Numbered from the stretch's first letter, positions 52,087 to 61,506 are shown. The stretch: 64,000 nucleotides of DNA from an uncultured Clostridia bacterium (GCA_934501535.1 CAKSUM010000003.1:72794-136793), one strand, 5' to 3'. Numbers and translations are program-made. The notes: generated by a model not told the origin, from the sequence alone.

Positions 52087-54850
52087 CTGACGAACCTCCT
52101 GTCTTAAGCAGCGCCGCGTAAATCATCTGTGCAGCCTCGGCACGCGTCGCACTGTCCGTCGGATTGAAATATCCGTCCGAGCCGCTTATAATTCCGCCTG
52201 CCTGAAGTTTATTAACCGCCTCAAGCGCCCAATCGGCAATATCGTCGCTGTCCGAAAATACTCTGATTTCCACATTGCTTGCAACGGTGCGGTTATTTGC
52301 ATTAAGCGCACGCAAAATCATCGCCGCAATTTCCTGCTTCGTGATATTGCTCTGCGGCATGCATTTTCCGTCCGAACCGCTCAATATACCAAGTTCCTTC
52401 GCTTTTATGCATGCGTCGCTGAACCAGTCGTCACGCTTTATATCCTCAAACGGCATTTGCGCGTCCTCTGCCGGTTCGCCGATGTCAATTCCCATTGCCG
52501 TCACAAGAATTTGTATAAACTCCGCGCGTGTGACATTATTTTTACTGCGAAAACTTCCGTCCTCATAGCCCGAAACGGCATTTTTTGCATTAAGAAAACG
52601 TACTGCCTCATATTCCCATGCGTCAACCGGGACATCTTCAAAGATTACGCGCTTTTCCACAAGCGGCTGTTCCGGTGTCTTCGGCTCCGTTTCGGCAGGC
52701 GCCGGTGCAGGGGTGGGATTTACCGTAAATTTGCTTCCTCCGCCTCCTCCGCCGCCCGATGACGTAATTACCGTCGGCGCCGATGCCGGGGTGTATGCAT
52801 CAATGTAATTCTTTAAATCGGTAACGGAATTAATATTCTGCCTGTTATTAATTATGCTTCTTCCGAACGTGTTCGGATTTGCCGATGCCGTGTTGAATTT
52901 CGTTTCATTGCAGCCTATCGTATTAATGTAATACCTGCACATTTCAACAATATTATCACTGTTTTGGTTTCCCTTTATATTAGCCATAACCGCCGCTTCG
53001 TTAACGCATTTTTCAAAGTCCGTGTAATTGGCAAAATTCTTATTTAAAAGCGCTGTCAATATTTCATTTTCAAAAGAGCTATAGTATGTAATTTCGGTGT
53101 TAATGCCGAGAATTTCATTTGCCGCAATTGCATTTTTCATATCCTGCGCAGCGGCAATTCCGCATACCTCCGATACTTTCAGCTCGCGGATAATCTCCTT
53201 TTCCAGCTGACGGATTTCATCAATGCTCTGCACCGTAAAATCACCGTCATATGACATAAGACGTGCATAGAATAAATCCAGCTTTGCAGACGGTGCCGCG
53301 GATATAATATCCGGGAGTTCGGTTGCCGCGTCAATGTCCGACAAGCCTCCGCTTTGTGTGAAAAACGCTGCAGCCGCACCGGTATCATTTGCCGAAATCG
53401 CCGAATTAAGCCTGTCAATAACAGCCTGCTGAGTAGCAACGTACGCCGCCATGACATCTGCATCTTCGCTTTCTATCGCTATTGTCATCGGACCTTTGCA
53501 GATTACATTTATTTTCTTTGTTTCGCCGTTTTTCGTTACCGACATTTCCGTTCTGCCGTCTTTTTTTCCGGTGATGTGTCCTGCCCCGGTTATTTCCGCA
53601 AACCGCGCGTCCGCCACACTCCATGACGCGTCGGTTACTTCTTCTCCGTTAACATACAGATAAACGTTTGTGCTTCCTCCCTTTTGAACGATAATATCTT
53701 CGTTTTCTGCACATTCCGTAAACACAAACAAGCTGCTGCGAGCCGTTAAATCTCTCGCAGCTTTTATAAATTTATATCTTTTATTATTTACATCATTGAA
53801 CCAGGTGTAACTGTTGTCCAAATTAAAGCTGTCCCATGATATACCGTCCTCCGACAGTGAAAACTCGCCGCCGCGGCCGAGCGCCCTTGATTTTACGCGC
53901 CTTACCGGAACGGCACTGTCAAATTCCGCGATATATTCGCCGTTTTCCTCCGCTGCGGATTTTCCCTCCGCCGCGTTACGGTATAAAACCTCCGTCGGCT
54001 CGCCCATTCCGCCGGAATAGTATTCGCCGGTTTCAAACTTGAAATTATACAGGAAATTCTGGTTGTCGCCTACCGTATAATATCCGGCAATATATTTCCA
54101 ATTGTCCGAATAATTGTCCTCGTCATCAAAATATCCCGACCAAACCGCGCCGTTTGCGCCTTCGCACTTGTAGGATATTTTTTTGTCTATCACCGTGACC
54201 GTCCATGTTACCGTACTTGTTTCCGTCTGCCATGCCGTAAGGTCTTCCGCCAGTGCAACAGCCTGATATGCACCGTTCACATATTTGATTACAAACGGCA
54301 GATGCTTGTCGGAAAGTCTGGTCTGATCAGACGTCGCTTTGCCGAACAGATAAAAATTCTTTTCATCATCGCTCATATACAGTGCCACGGCATGCGCCTT
54401 TGCACCGGCACCTGTTTTGAACGTGAACCGCTGAACCTCTCCGGCGTCCTCTTTGTCATATACGCCTGTCATATCCAGCTTCGTGACTGCCGGGTAAATA
54501 TCGCCCCACGCGCGCTGCGCAAGGCAGTTTTTATCGGTATTTATGTATGCCGCACCCTTTATGTTGCTTCCCGGAACACCACCCGTGCCCTGCAATCCGC
54601 CGTACCAATACTCACTCGTCACCCATTTTGCACCGCTTTCATGCTGAGCAATAACTTTTTCTCCGTCATAATGATAGTACGCATCATTTAACGATGTTCC
54701 GACATGTGCATTTTCTGCGGTATATCCCGAAAAATCTTCTTCAAATTTAAAATATCCGTCCTGCGCAAACACGGGCACAACCGCCGCCGACAGCAAAACA
54801 GATGCGCTTATCAATGCTGACAGCAATTTTGAAATGTGTTTTTTCCTCAT
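52076..54850 (-). CDS. SLH-anchored surface protein with one repeated module and an Ig-like domain
   Basis: A 924-residue exported protein (signal peptide ending VVPVFAQ). Architecture: one copy of the locus-specific beta-sandwich module (about 30-275, FKFEEDFSGYTAENAHVG ... YYTVGDNQNFLYNFKFETGEYY), a short beta region, and a Big2-like Ig domain (about 365-450, VQKGGSTNVYLYVNGEEVTDASW). A helical region (about 455-690), a Gly8 and Pro-rich linker (about 700-725), and three C-terminal SLH repeats (about 735-915) complete it. It probably displays the module as a glycan-binding tether. First gene of the operon controlled by the 55086-55102 dyad. Confidence 0.8.
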   Translation of the reverse strand: MRKKHISKLLSALISASVLLSAAVVPVFAQDGYFKFEEDFSGYTAENAHVGTSLNDAYYHYDGEKVIAQHESGAKWVTSEYWYGGLQGTGGVPGSNIKGAAYINTDKNCLAQRAWGDIYPAVTKLDMTGVYDKEDAGEVQRFTFKTGAGAKAHAVALYMSDDEKNFYLFGKATSDQTRLSDKHLPFVIKYVNGAYQAVALAEDLTAWQTETSTVTWTVTVIDKKISYKCEGANGAVWSGYFDDEDNYSDNWKYIAGYYTVGDNQNFLYNFKFETGEYYSGGMGEPTEVLYRNAAEGKSAAEENGEYIAEFDSAVPVRRVKSRALGRGGEFSLSEDGISWDSFNLDNSYTWFNDVNNKRYKFIKAARDLTARSSLFVFTECAENEDIIVQKGGSTNVYLYVNGEEVTDASWSVADARFAEITGAGHITGKKDGRTEMSVTKNGETKKINVICKGPMTIAIESEDADVMAAYVATQQAVIDRLNSAISANDTGAAAAFFTQSGGLSDIDAATELPDIISAAPSAKLDLFYARLMSYDGDFTVQSIDEIRQLEKEIIRELKVSEVCGIAAAQDMKNAIAANEILGINTEITYYSSFENEILTALLNKNFANYTDFEKCVNEAAVMANIKGNQNSDNIVEMCRYYINTIGCNETKFNTASANPNTFGRSIINNRQNINSVTDLKNYIDAYTPASAPTVITSSGGGGGGGSKFTVNPTPAPAPAETEPKTPEQPLVEKRVIFEDVPVDAWEYEAVRFLNAKNAVSGYEDGSFRSKNNVTRAEFIQILVTAMGIDIGEPAEDAQMPFEDIKRDDWFSDACIKAKELGILSGSDGKCMPQSNITKQEIAAMILRALNANNRTVASNVEIRVFSDSDDIADWALEAVNKLQAGGIISGSDGYFNPTDSATRAEAAQMIYAALLKTGGSSDEN

Positions 54851-54992
54851 AATCGTTCTTCCTTTCTCAACGCGACGTTTGACAGCTCCGAAACAAAATA
54901 TATTGCATACGGCAAATTTATTATGCCGTCAAGATAAAAATTAACAGCGGAATACAGAAAATCCGCACAGACATAAATCCGTACGATCCGAT

Positions 54993-55020
54993 GCTTGGTC
55001 CGTTTTTTGCGTCACCAAGC
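54993..55020. other. Stem-loop in the long leader of the SLH operon
   Basis: GCTTGGT (54993-54999) and ACCAAGC (55014-55020) pair around a 14-base loop. On the + strand TTTTT follows, so it would act as a terminator for any rightward transcript. On - it lies in a leader of roughly 200 bases. The rest of 54851-55050 shows no gene. Confidence 0.45.
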
Positions 55021-55056
55021 TTTTTCTGTCCTCTTTCCCGCATTATTTCTATATAT

Positions 55057-55085
55057 ATTATATAACACGGGGCGATTAATTGGAA
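55057..55085 (-). promoter_or_regulatory. Activator-type promoter of the SLH/CAZyme operon
   Basis: On the - strand TATAAT (55057-55062) lies 17 bases from a poor -35, TTCCAA (55080-55085). The dyad operator abuts the -35 box. The geometry is identical to the promoter at 61457-61485. Confidence 0.7.
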
Positions 55086-55103
55086 GTGGAACATTTGTCC
55101 ACC
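55083..55103 (-). promoter_or_regulatory. Dyad operator, copy 1 (candidate response-regulator site)
   Basis: GAAGTGGAACATTTGTCCACC contains the perfect dyad GTGGA-ACATTTG-TCCAC (55086-55102). The full 21 bases match the site at 61483-61503 at all but two positions. The placement directly upstream of a weak -35 is typical of class II activator sites. Confidence 0.65.
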
Positions 55104-55110
55104 TTTGACG

Positions 55111-55144
55111 AAAAAACAAGGACTATACTGTTAAAGTACAGTCC
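55111..55144 (-). terminator. Terminator of the 1630-residue gene
   Basis: GGACTATAC (55120-55128) pairs with GTACAGTCC (55136-55144) with one G-T pair; on - it is followed by TTGTTTTTT. Confidence 0.8.
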
Positions 55145-55153
55145 CTGTTTACT

Positions 55154-58100
55154 TTAATGAACGCTGTCTACAGGCTCTCCGCCGGTTAGGCTTTTCCACA
55201 GCATTACTTTCATTTTTGAATATCCCGACGGCGGAGCCGGAGTAAACTCATCTTTATCCCTTGACATGTCAACCGCTTTGGTCTTTACGTCAATAAGCTT
55301 GCCGCCGTCATAGAATGATGCTATTATGCACATATTCTCCTCGTCATATGCCGACGGAACAACCGTTATCTTCGTTCCGTCCACCGTAATTCCGTGAGTA
55401 ATTCCGCCCTCGGTGTAAATTACGCTTATACCCGAAATATTCATGCTTCCGCCGTTCGGCAGATATGCGCTGAGAATATATTCACAGCTCTTGTCGGAAT
55501 AATCCATAGTTCCCGATTTTGCCGCCGTACCGTTTGTCGCACTCCATGACAGCTGATTTCCCGAAACGGTTATTTTCCATGTTACCGTGCCGGATAATCC
55601 CTCTTTGCTGCCATTAAAATCGTATTCCGAATTTCCGGCTGCATCGGTAAATAATCTCACTCCGCCGCCCGTTGTCTTGAATGATATTTCTTTCACGGCG
55701 GCGTCCGTTCCGATAACCGCACCGACGTTCCAGTTTGCGGCAAATTCCGATGCGCCCGAACCGCTTGTAAGCGTCATCACGCCGTTTTTGGCGGTAATTC
55801 TGCCGTAGCCATATTTAGTACCATTCATATATTCGCCTGACTTATCCGGAACAACCGTCCAGTATGTTTCGTTTGAATTTCGCATAAATTCCTGTGTTTC
55901 TTCGTTCCATACCTTATCACCGTCAACCTCAAATTCAGTCAGGCCGTCAAATTTTTCCTGAAGCTCTGCATCGTCCGAAATTCGCTTGAGTTTTAAAACA
56001 ACCACGCTGTTCTCCGGGACGGTGTATGATGAAAACGGTGTTTTTTCAGTATATTCGCGGCTTGTTACCGTCATTTTGTCCGATGTTTCGGAATCGTATG
56101 CAAATGTGATGATATTCGGCGCAGTGTACACGGTTTCATTCGCCAGATAATATTCGCCGCCGATACCAATGCTTGCATTTACGTCATAATATCCCTCTTG
56201 ATTTACAAGGATTATATCGGTTTCACGGGAATTTTTTCTCACTGCAAGCGCGTCAAATTCATTTACAATTTTATCCTCATTTTCACTGAGCGTAACAGTG
56301 GTATCAAGTCTTTCACCGCTGAACGCGCCGCTTAAAACGCCGTACATTTTGTCGGTTCCGCTGCGCAAAAGCTTGCCGTCAATCCGAGTGTAATACTGCC
56401 ACAAATATGTCGTGCCTGCCCAGCTGTGATAGTATGCTCCGCCGAACAAATCCTGCTTTGCCATGTGCAGCAGCGAGTACGCCGTCTGCGTGTTTGCCAG
56501 CATGCCCGATGTTATGCTTCTGTCCAGCTCTGCTCCCCACGCTCTTGCATGCTCCGTTGCGACAATCTTAATATCCGTTCCTGCCGCATTATCATATGAC
56601 GCTTTAAGCTGAGCCGGCAATTGATCAATGATAAATGCCGGCTTATGACCGTAATAATACGGGTGATATGCTACGCCGTAAAGGCTGTTTCCGAAAGTTT
56701 CGCCCAGCTTTTGCATCCATAGCTCCGACTGTTCTATATTTCCCCATGCCCCCGTAGGTCCGCATGCAATTACCTTTATATTCGGGTCATAATTGTGAAT
56801 TGCCTGCTCATACGCCTTAGCGCGGCTCATGTACCATTCTATGCGCTGCTCGGGAGTTTCAACCTCCTCCTCAAGAACTTTGCCGTCAATTTTGTTTAAG
56901 AGGTGGATGTCTACTTCATTACCCAATTCTACATAATCAAGCTTTAAAGCCTCTCCCGACAACCCGACATTTTCGCGCCATGTTTTATATTTATAGTCGG
57001 TGCTTGTCATAAATTTCAAAAATTCCACAACATCGTCGGTTGTCATTGTATACATCGAAATGCACGGTGTAAATGCCGACGCCGGATTTATAAGCTGCTG
57101 AACCTTAACATATTCGGCAACACCCATTTTATACGGCGCCGACGCAGTCTGACCGGCGACGCTTTTATACGTGTTCGGCAGATATTCCGCCGCAAGATAT
57201 GTTGACTGCGGTCTCGCACTGCCGTCATAAGGCGTGATTGTATTCAAAAGATTTACTCTGTTTGAGGTTCCGCCGCCCCAGCGCCAGTGTGATACGGGAG
57301 CTGCGTCCGCAAGATATTCGCGGATTTCGTCCTTTATGTTTCCGTCGCTGTCAAAGAAGAAATCATATGAATCGGAAAATTCACATTGCACCGCAAGATT
57401 TTTTTCCTCCATAGGTGCGGAAATGCTGTCATTAATTGTGATGTTTGCCGCTGCGCTGCCTGCTTTTGCAAATTTCTTGCTCAGCAAATTATGTATTTCC
57501 GACGGTCTTGACGCGTACTTTAATTCGTCAAACTTTTCTAAAAGTTCCTTTTCCGTCCATTCACCGTCATCATAATTTCTTGCCGCACGCGTGCTGTACC
57601 AAAGATTAAGCTTAGTAAAGTATGCCGCGTTCAGCGGGTTATCATCCCGCGTATCTCCGCGCGCGATGAATGAGCACGGATAACGCCAGTCTGCCGATAT
57701 GATATTGTCAGTATCCTCATAACTTCCTGTCCATACCTTGCCTGCTTTGCTCTTCGCTGTCCATGAAACGGTATTTCCGCTGACGGTTATGTCAAAATCA
57801 ACCGTGTCATCACCCGATGTCCATGTTCCGTCATCCGGCGCATACGCTATCACGGTATTCTGTCCGCCTACCGATTTTGAAACATACGGTACATAGTTCG
57901 GTATATCCTCACCGCGGAAAATCTGCTGATTGCCCTTTATGCCGATTTCGATTGCCGTTTTCTCATCGCCCGAAACAAAAAATCTCATTCCTGCGGTTCT
58001 TGTTCCGCCGCGGCTTGCAGTAAACTGCGCTCTTTCAAGCGAATTAAAATATGTATCCGTATCATCAAAGTTTACATTTATCTGTGAATTGTAAATATCT

Positions 58101-60046
58101 CCGTAGCCGAGAAGATACAACTTTTTATCCTGCAGATTAACTGCACCGCGTATATCGTTGCCGGCTAATCCCATATGCACCTTTGAAGTGACAAGCTTTA
58201 CGCCGTCGGCACGCTCGGCAAGCGTTGTGTTTCCGCTCAGTGCAAGGTCATTAAGCTTAAGGCTTCCCTCCTGCTTGCTGTTAAACTCCGTAAAATCTTC
58301 CGCAAAGTCCGGAGCTGTGTATGATTGGTCAATATCACACCACATTTCAAACTTTTTCAGATATGCCGGAGAGTTTTCTCCGTCGCCCGTCGCCGCAAAA
58401 GCAACAGGATAACGCCATTCGGAATCGATAAGTCCGCAGGTGTCATCAAAGCTGCCGCTCCATACGGCATTCGTGGACAAATTCGTGCATATAAAGCTTA
58501 TCTGTTTGTTTACGTTGTCAACCGTAATTTCCCAATCCAAAAGCGCACCGTTGTTATAAGTCCACTCTATACCGTTGGTTTCGGTGCCCTCATCGCCTAC
58601 CTTAAGCAGATTTTCCATGGTATTGTTATACATACCGGAATCGGTGCCGTAACGTACGAACGGCTGGAAATTGTTAAGCTCATCGTTATTGGCGCCGCTG
58701 AAATTTATACCGATTTGTTCATTATTTTTTGCACCGAATTCATAAAATTTCTTTTCACTGTCGCTCACAAAAAGTCTTATTGATGACATTCTTGTTGCAT
58801 TTCTTGTGATAATCGCATGTATTTTGTTAATTCCGTCCACCTTGACGCGGCTGCCGCCGTCAAGATTTATTGCCGCATACCGGGATTCGCCTATGGCACT
58901 GCCCCAGCGACCCTGCAAATGCATGCGGTCATTTGACGTATCAACATATGCAAAGCCCTTGTTTGCAGTCGGGCTGTCTGCGCTGTTACCTACCCATACA
59001 TTAGATGTTTCCCATTCCCATACACCGTTTTTTGCAAGAGTTTTTCTGCCGTTATACAGGCTGTATTTTTCCGTTACCGTGCCGTCCGTTTCGCCGTAAT
59101 CCGAAAAATCATCGGCAAAGCTTGGTGCGATGTACTCTGTATCTTCGGTATACCATATGTTTAAGCTGTGCAGCTTTGCCGGATTTGTGTCGGAATTGCC
59201 CGTCGCCGCAAAAGCCGCCGGGTATCTCCACTGTTTTTCCAGCAGTCCGAACGTATCATCGATACTTCCCTGCCACACCGTTCCTTTTTTATCATCGGTA
59301 CAAATATAATTAATTTTACCGCCTACATAATCGAAGGATATATCCCACGTGAGCTTTTGTGCATTATCCCATTTAGTATCATTTTCACTCAACTGCGGAT
59401 TTTCAGTCAATGTGCCGTTCACTCCGGGAACAGCCAATATATCGGTTTCATATCCCGTCTTGCCCGTTCCTGCTCGTATGTACGGCTGATTTTGCGGAAG
59501 AAGGGCATCTTCATCACCTTTGATATTCTGCGATTTTACGCCGATATTTCCGTCACGCTTTGAACCGATTTCAACAAAACTCTGTTCGTCCTCACTCACC
59601 AGTATGCGCACTGCCGCCATTTTTGCCCAGTTCGCCGAATAATTTGCCGTAACTCTCTCGATTTTATCAATCCGCTTATCGGTAATATCAAGATTTACCG
59701 CCGCATATCTGTCTGTGCCGATTTGGTCACCGTATCGTCCGGCAAGAACAAGTCCGCCGTTTTGCGCGTCAACATACGTATAGCCGCATTTGTCCGTAGG
59801 GCTTGACGCATTGTTGCCCACCCACAAGCCTGAAGTTGTCCACTTTGCTCCGTTCTTTTCGGCAATAGTCTTAATTCCGTTATACAGCTCGTATTTTTCA
59901 ATCTGTGCTTTATCTGCCGTGAAGCCCGAAAAATCCTCACTGTACGCAGGGGTTTCCGCCGTTTCGGCAAACACTGCCGGAATTGCCGTGCCGGACATAA
60001 GGCAGCTTGCTGCCAAAAACGCCGACAACATTCTTTTTAATCTCAT
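55154..60046 (-). CDS. Secreted multimodular GH51-like glycosidase (1630 residues)
   Basis: A large exported enzyme (signal peptide ending AVFAE). Three repeated beta-sandwich modules occupy about 30-300, 305-590 and 593-845; each starts EDF-S/T and ends N-I/L-W-Y. The GH51-like barrel follows (about 880-1290) with HWRWGGGTSNRVNLLN, ITPYDGSARP, acid/base Glu in YVELGNEVD (about 1041) and probable nucleophile Glu in VATEHARAWG (about 1166). After a beta domain comes a reduced fourth module (about 1370-1550) and the shared C-terminal domain (IIASFYDGGKLIDVKT ... KVMLWKSLTGGEPV). There is no SLH or other anchor. GAGGAGG precedes the ATG, 17 bases after the binding-protein gene. Confidence 0.8.
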   Translation of the reverse strand: MRLKRMLSAFLAASCLMSGTAIPAVFAETAETPAYSEDFSGFTADKAQIEKYELYNGIKTIAEKNGAKWTTSGLWVGNNASSPTDKCGYTYVDAQNGGLVLAGRYGDQIGTDRYAAVNLDITDKRIDKIERVTANYSANWAKMAAVRILVSEDEQSFVEIGSKRDGNIGVKSQNIKGDEDALLPQNQPYIRAGTGKTGYETDILAVPGVNGTLTENPQLSENDTKWDNAQKLTWDISFDYVGGKINYICTDDKKGTVWQGSIDDTFGLLEKQWRYPAAFAATGNSDTNPAKLHSLNIWYTEDTEYIAPSFADDFSDYGETDGTVTEKYSLYNGRKTLAKNGVWEWETSNVWVGNSADSPTANKGFAYVDTSNDRMHLQGRWGSAIGESRYAAINLDGGSRVKVDGINKIHAIITRNATRMSSIRLFVSDSEKKFYEFGAKNNEQIGINFSGANNDELNNFQPFVRYGTDSGMYNNTMENLLKVGDEGTETNGIEWTYNNGALLDWEITVDNVNKQISFICTNLSTNAVWSGSFDDTCGLIDSEWRYPVAFAATGDGENSPAYLKKFEMWCDIDQSYTAPDFAEDFTEFNSKQEGSLKLNDLALSGNTTLAERADGVKLVTSKVHMGLAGNDIRGAVNLQDKKLYLLGYGDIYNSQINVNFDDTDTYFNSLERAQFTASRGGTRTAGMRFFVSGDEKTAIEIGIKGNQQIFRGEDIPNYVPYVSKSVGGQNTVIAYAPDDGTWTSGDDTVDFDITVSGNTVSWTAKSKAGKVWTGSYEDTDNIISADWRYPCSFIARGDTRDDNPLNAAYFTKLNLWYSTRAARNYDDGEWTEKELLEKFDELKYASRPSEIHNLLSKKFAKAGSAAANITINDSISAPMEEKNLAVQCEFSDSYDFFFDSDGNIKDEIREYLADAAPVSHWRWGGGTSNRVNLLNTITPYDGSARPQSTYLAAEYLPNTYKSVAGQTASAPYKMGVAEYVKVQQLINPASAFTPCISMYTMTTDDVVEFLKFMTSTDYKYKTWRENVGLSGEALKLDYVELGNEVDIHLLNKIDGKVLEEEVETPEQRIEWYMSRAKAYEQAIHNYDPNIKVIACGPTGAWGNIEQSELWMQKLGETFGNSLYGVAYHPYYYGHKPAFIIDQLPAQLKASYDNAAGTDIKIVATEHARAWGAELDRSITSGMLANTQTAYSLLHMAKQDLFGGAYYHSWAGTTYLWQYYTRIDGKLLRSGTDKMYGVLSGAFSGERLDTTVTLSENEDKIVNEFDALAVRKNSRETDIILVNQEGYYDVNASIGIGGEYYLANETVYTAPNIITFAYDSETSDKMTVTSREYTEKTPFSSYTVPENSVVVLKLKRISDDAELQEKFDGLTEFEVDGDKVWNEETQEFMRNSNETYWTVVPDKSGEYMNGTKYGYGRITAKNGVMTLTSGSGASEFAANWNVGAVIGTDAAVKEISFKTTGGGVRLFTDAAGNSEYDFNGSKEGLSGTVTWKITVSGNQLSWSATNGTAAKSGTMDYSDKSCEYILSAYLPNGGSMNISGISVIYTEGGITHGITVDGTKITVVPSAYDEENMCIIASFYDGGKLIDVKTKAVDMSRDKDEFTPAPPSGYSKMKVMLWKSLTGGEPVDSVH

Positions 60047-60063
60047 TATTTTGCCTCCTCAAA

Positions 60064-61431
60064 TTATCGTTTTATATTCCAATCCGGATTAACAAATTTT
60101 TCAAAATTCTCCTCCGGATTTTCGTCATAATATCTTTGCACGCAGTCATTCATTATTTTTGCATAATCCTCGGCAAATTGCTTTGTTGATTTTTTCCCCG
60201 ACCATACTTCCTTTATAAACATCTTCTGAATATCCTCCGTGCAGCTTGTATCGCTTTTCGGCTCCTCCGGTTCCTCGGCGGAAATTGCAAGAAGGTCGCA
60301 AAATTCCTTCCAGCCCGTTTTGGAATTGCCGATGTCAATATTCTCAATCTTTGACTTATCGTAGGGTATATCGGCTGCACCTTTATAAAGCTCGCCTATC
60401 CACCAATCGCTTGTAAACAGCTTCAGACACTCCATCATGACGTCACCGCCTACGGTTTCAAGAGATTTCTTTGTCATGTTTAAAGTACCGGAATATCTCA
60501 TCCGCTGCTTGTATTTATTGTTTGTATCAAGTACCGGATACGGCGCTACGCCCCAGTCACATTCAGCCGGGAACTGGTCATTGAGCACGCCTGCATCAAA
60601 ACAATATGCAAACTTCATGCCGATTTTACCTGTCGAAAAAAGCGCACGTGCCGGGTCATTGTCAATTGTTTCGGCACCCGGATACACACTTCCGTCCGCA
60701 CGCATATTTAAAAAGCAGTCCATAATCGGGACAAACCCCGAATAATCATATTTCCCCGAAACAGGGTCATATCCCAGATGTCCCACAGAGGACATGCCGG
60801 CATGCAGTATATCGGACTTAAACCACGCGTCCCACTTTAGAGGCAGAATTATGCCGTATTGCTTCTTCTTCGGATTTGTCAGCCGTTTGGCATACTCACG
60901 CACCTCGTCCCATGTTTCCGGCGGTTTTGCCTCGCCGTTTTCATCAACAATGCCTGCCGCTTTGAACATATCCTTGTTGTAAATCAAGCCCTGCGGCCCC
61001 GAACTCGTAGGCAATCCGTACGTTTTTCCGTTATGCCGGAATTTTTCAAGCAGCTTTTCATCTTTGCAATACTCTTTTATATATTCCGCGCCGCCCGGCA
61101 AGTCCTCGATAGCAAGCAATTCATCATACCGCGCGGTCATGTTAACCCATTCCGGAGCAGTATCGTTCTGAAACGCCATCTCCACAACCTGCGTTATCGT
61201 TCCGCCGCCCTTGAACTGATAATCTATATAAATTCCCTTTTCCTTGCCCACTGTTCTGTTCCATTCTTTTATCAGCGGTTCTATAACTGCCTTTTGATGG
61301 GTATTTCCCGACCAGACCGTTACCTTTGTGACATCATTTTCACTGCTGACATTTCCGCATGACGGCAGTATGCATACCGCAAGCGTCACTGCAATCGTCC
61401 TTAAAATCAGCGAAAATCTTTTCATATTCAT
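60064..61431 (-). CDS. Extracellular sugar-binding lipoprotein of an ABC importer
   Basis: A 455-residue family 1 extracellular solute-binding protein with lipoprotein signal ending LPSC (Cys about 23). Typical landmarks: VTVWSGNTHQKAVIEPLIKEWN (a CUT1-type beginning), YNKDMFKAAGI, PPETWDEVREYAKRLT, ARALFSTGKIGMKFAY. It should deliver oligosaccharides to permeases, one of which is visible at the right edge. The frame continues 44 codons upstream, but GGAGG and the promoter place the start at 61431 (61425 also possible). It leads an operon with the 1630-residue enzyme. No ATPase gene is present, so a shared MsmX-type ATPase is likely. Confidence 0.92.
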   Translation of the reverse strand: MNMKRFSLILRTIAVTLAVCILPSCGNVSSENDVTKVTVWSGNTHQKAVIEPLIKEWNRTVGKEKGIYIDYQFKGGGTITQVVEMAFQNDTAPEWVNMTARYDELLAIEDLPGGAEYIKEYCKDEKLLEKFRHNGKTYGLPTSSGPQGLIYNKDMFKAAGIVDENGEAKPPETWDEVREYAKRLTNPKKKQYGIILPLKWDAWFKSDILHAGMSSVGHLGYDPVSGKYDYSGFVPIMDCFLNMRADGSVYPGAETIDNDPARALFSTGKIGMKFAYCFDAGVLNDQFPAECDWGVAPYPVLDTNNKYKQRMRYSGTLNMTKKSLETVGGDVMMECLKLFTSDWWIGELYKGAADIPYDKSKIENIDIGNSKTGWKEFCDLLAISAEEPEEPKSDTSCTEDIQKMFIKEVWSGKKSTKQFAEDYAKIMNDCVQRYYDENPEENFEKFVNPDWNIKR

Positions 61432-61456
61432 CACATTCGTTTCCTCCGTTATCTTT

Positions 61457-61485
61457 ATTATACAACATGAATTACATTTTTTGAA
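61457..61485 (-). promoter_or_regulatory. Activator-type promoter of the binding-protein operon
   Basis: On the - strand TATAAT (61457-61462), 17 bases, weak -35 TTCAAA (61480-61485), with the dyad operator directly against it. Start codon about 26 bases downstream of the -10. Confidence 0.7.
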
Positions 61486-61503
61486 GTGGAACTTTTGTAC
61501 ACC
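61483..61503 (-). promoter_or_regulatory. Dyad operator, copy 2 (candidate response-regulator site)
   Basis: GAAGTGGAACTTTTGTACACC: GTGGA-ACTTTTG-TACAC (61486-61502), one mismatch in the dyad. It matches copy 1 at 19 of 21 positions, at the same distance from the -10 box. Confidence 0.65.
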
Positions 61504-61506
61504 ATA

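Noticed and set aside
54880..55050. Cyclic-di-GMP-I riboswitch in the SLH operon leader
   Set aside because: A GACGCAAA stretch near 55005 looks like one half of the motif, but the GCAAACC half and the tetraloop-receptor arms are missing.
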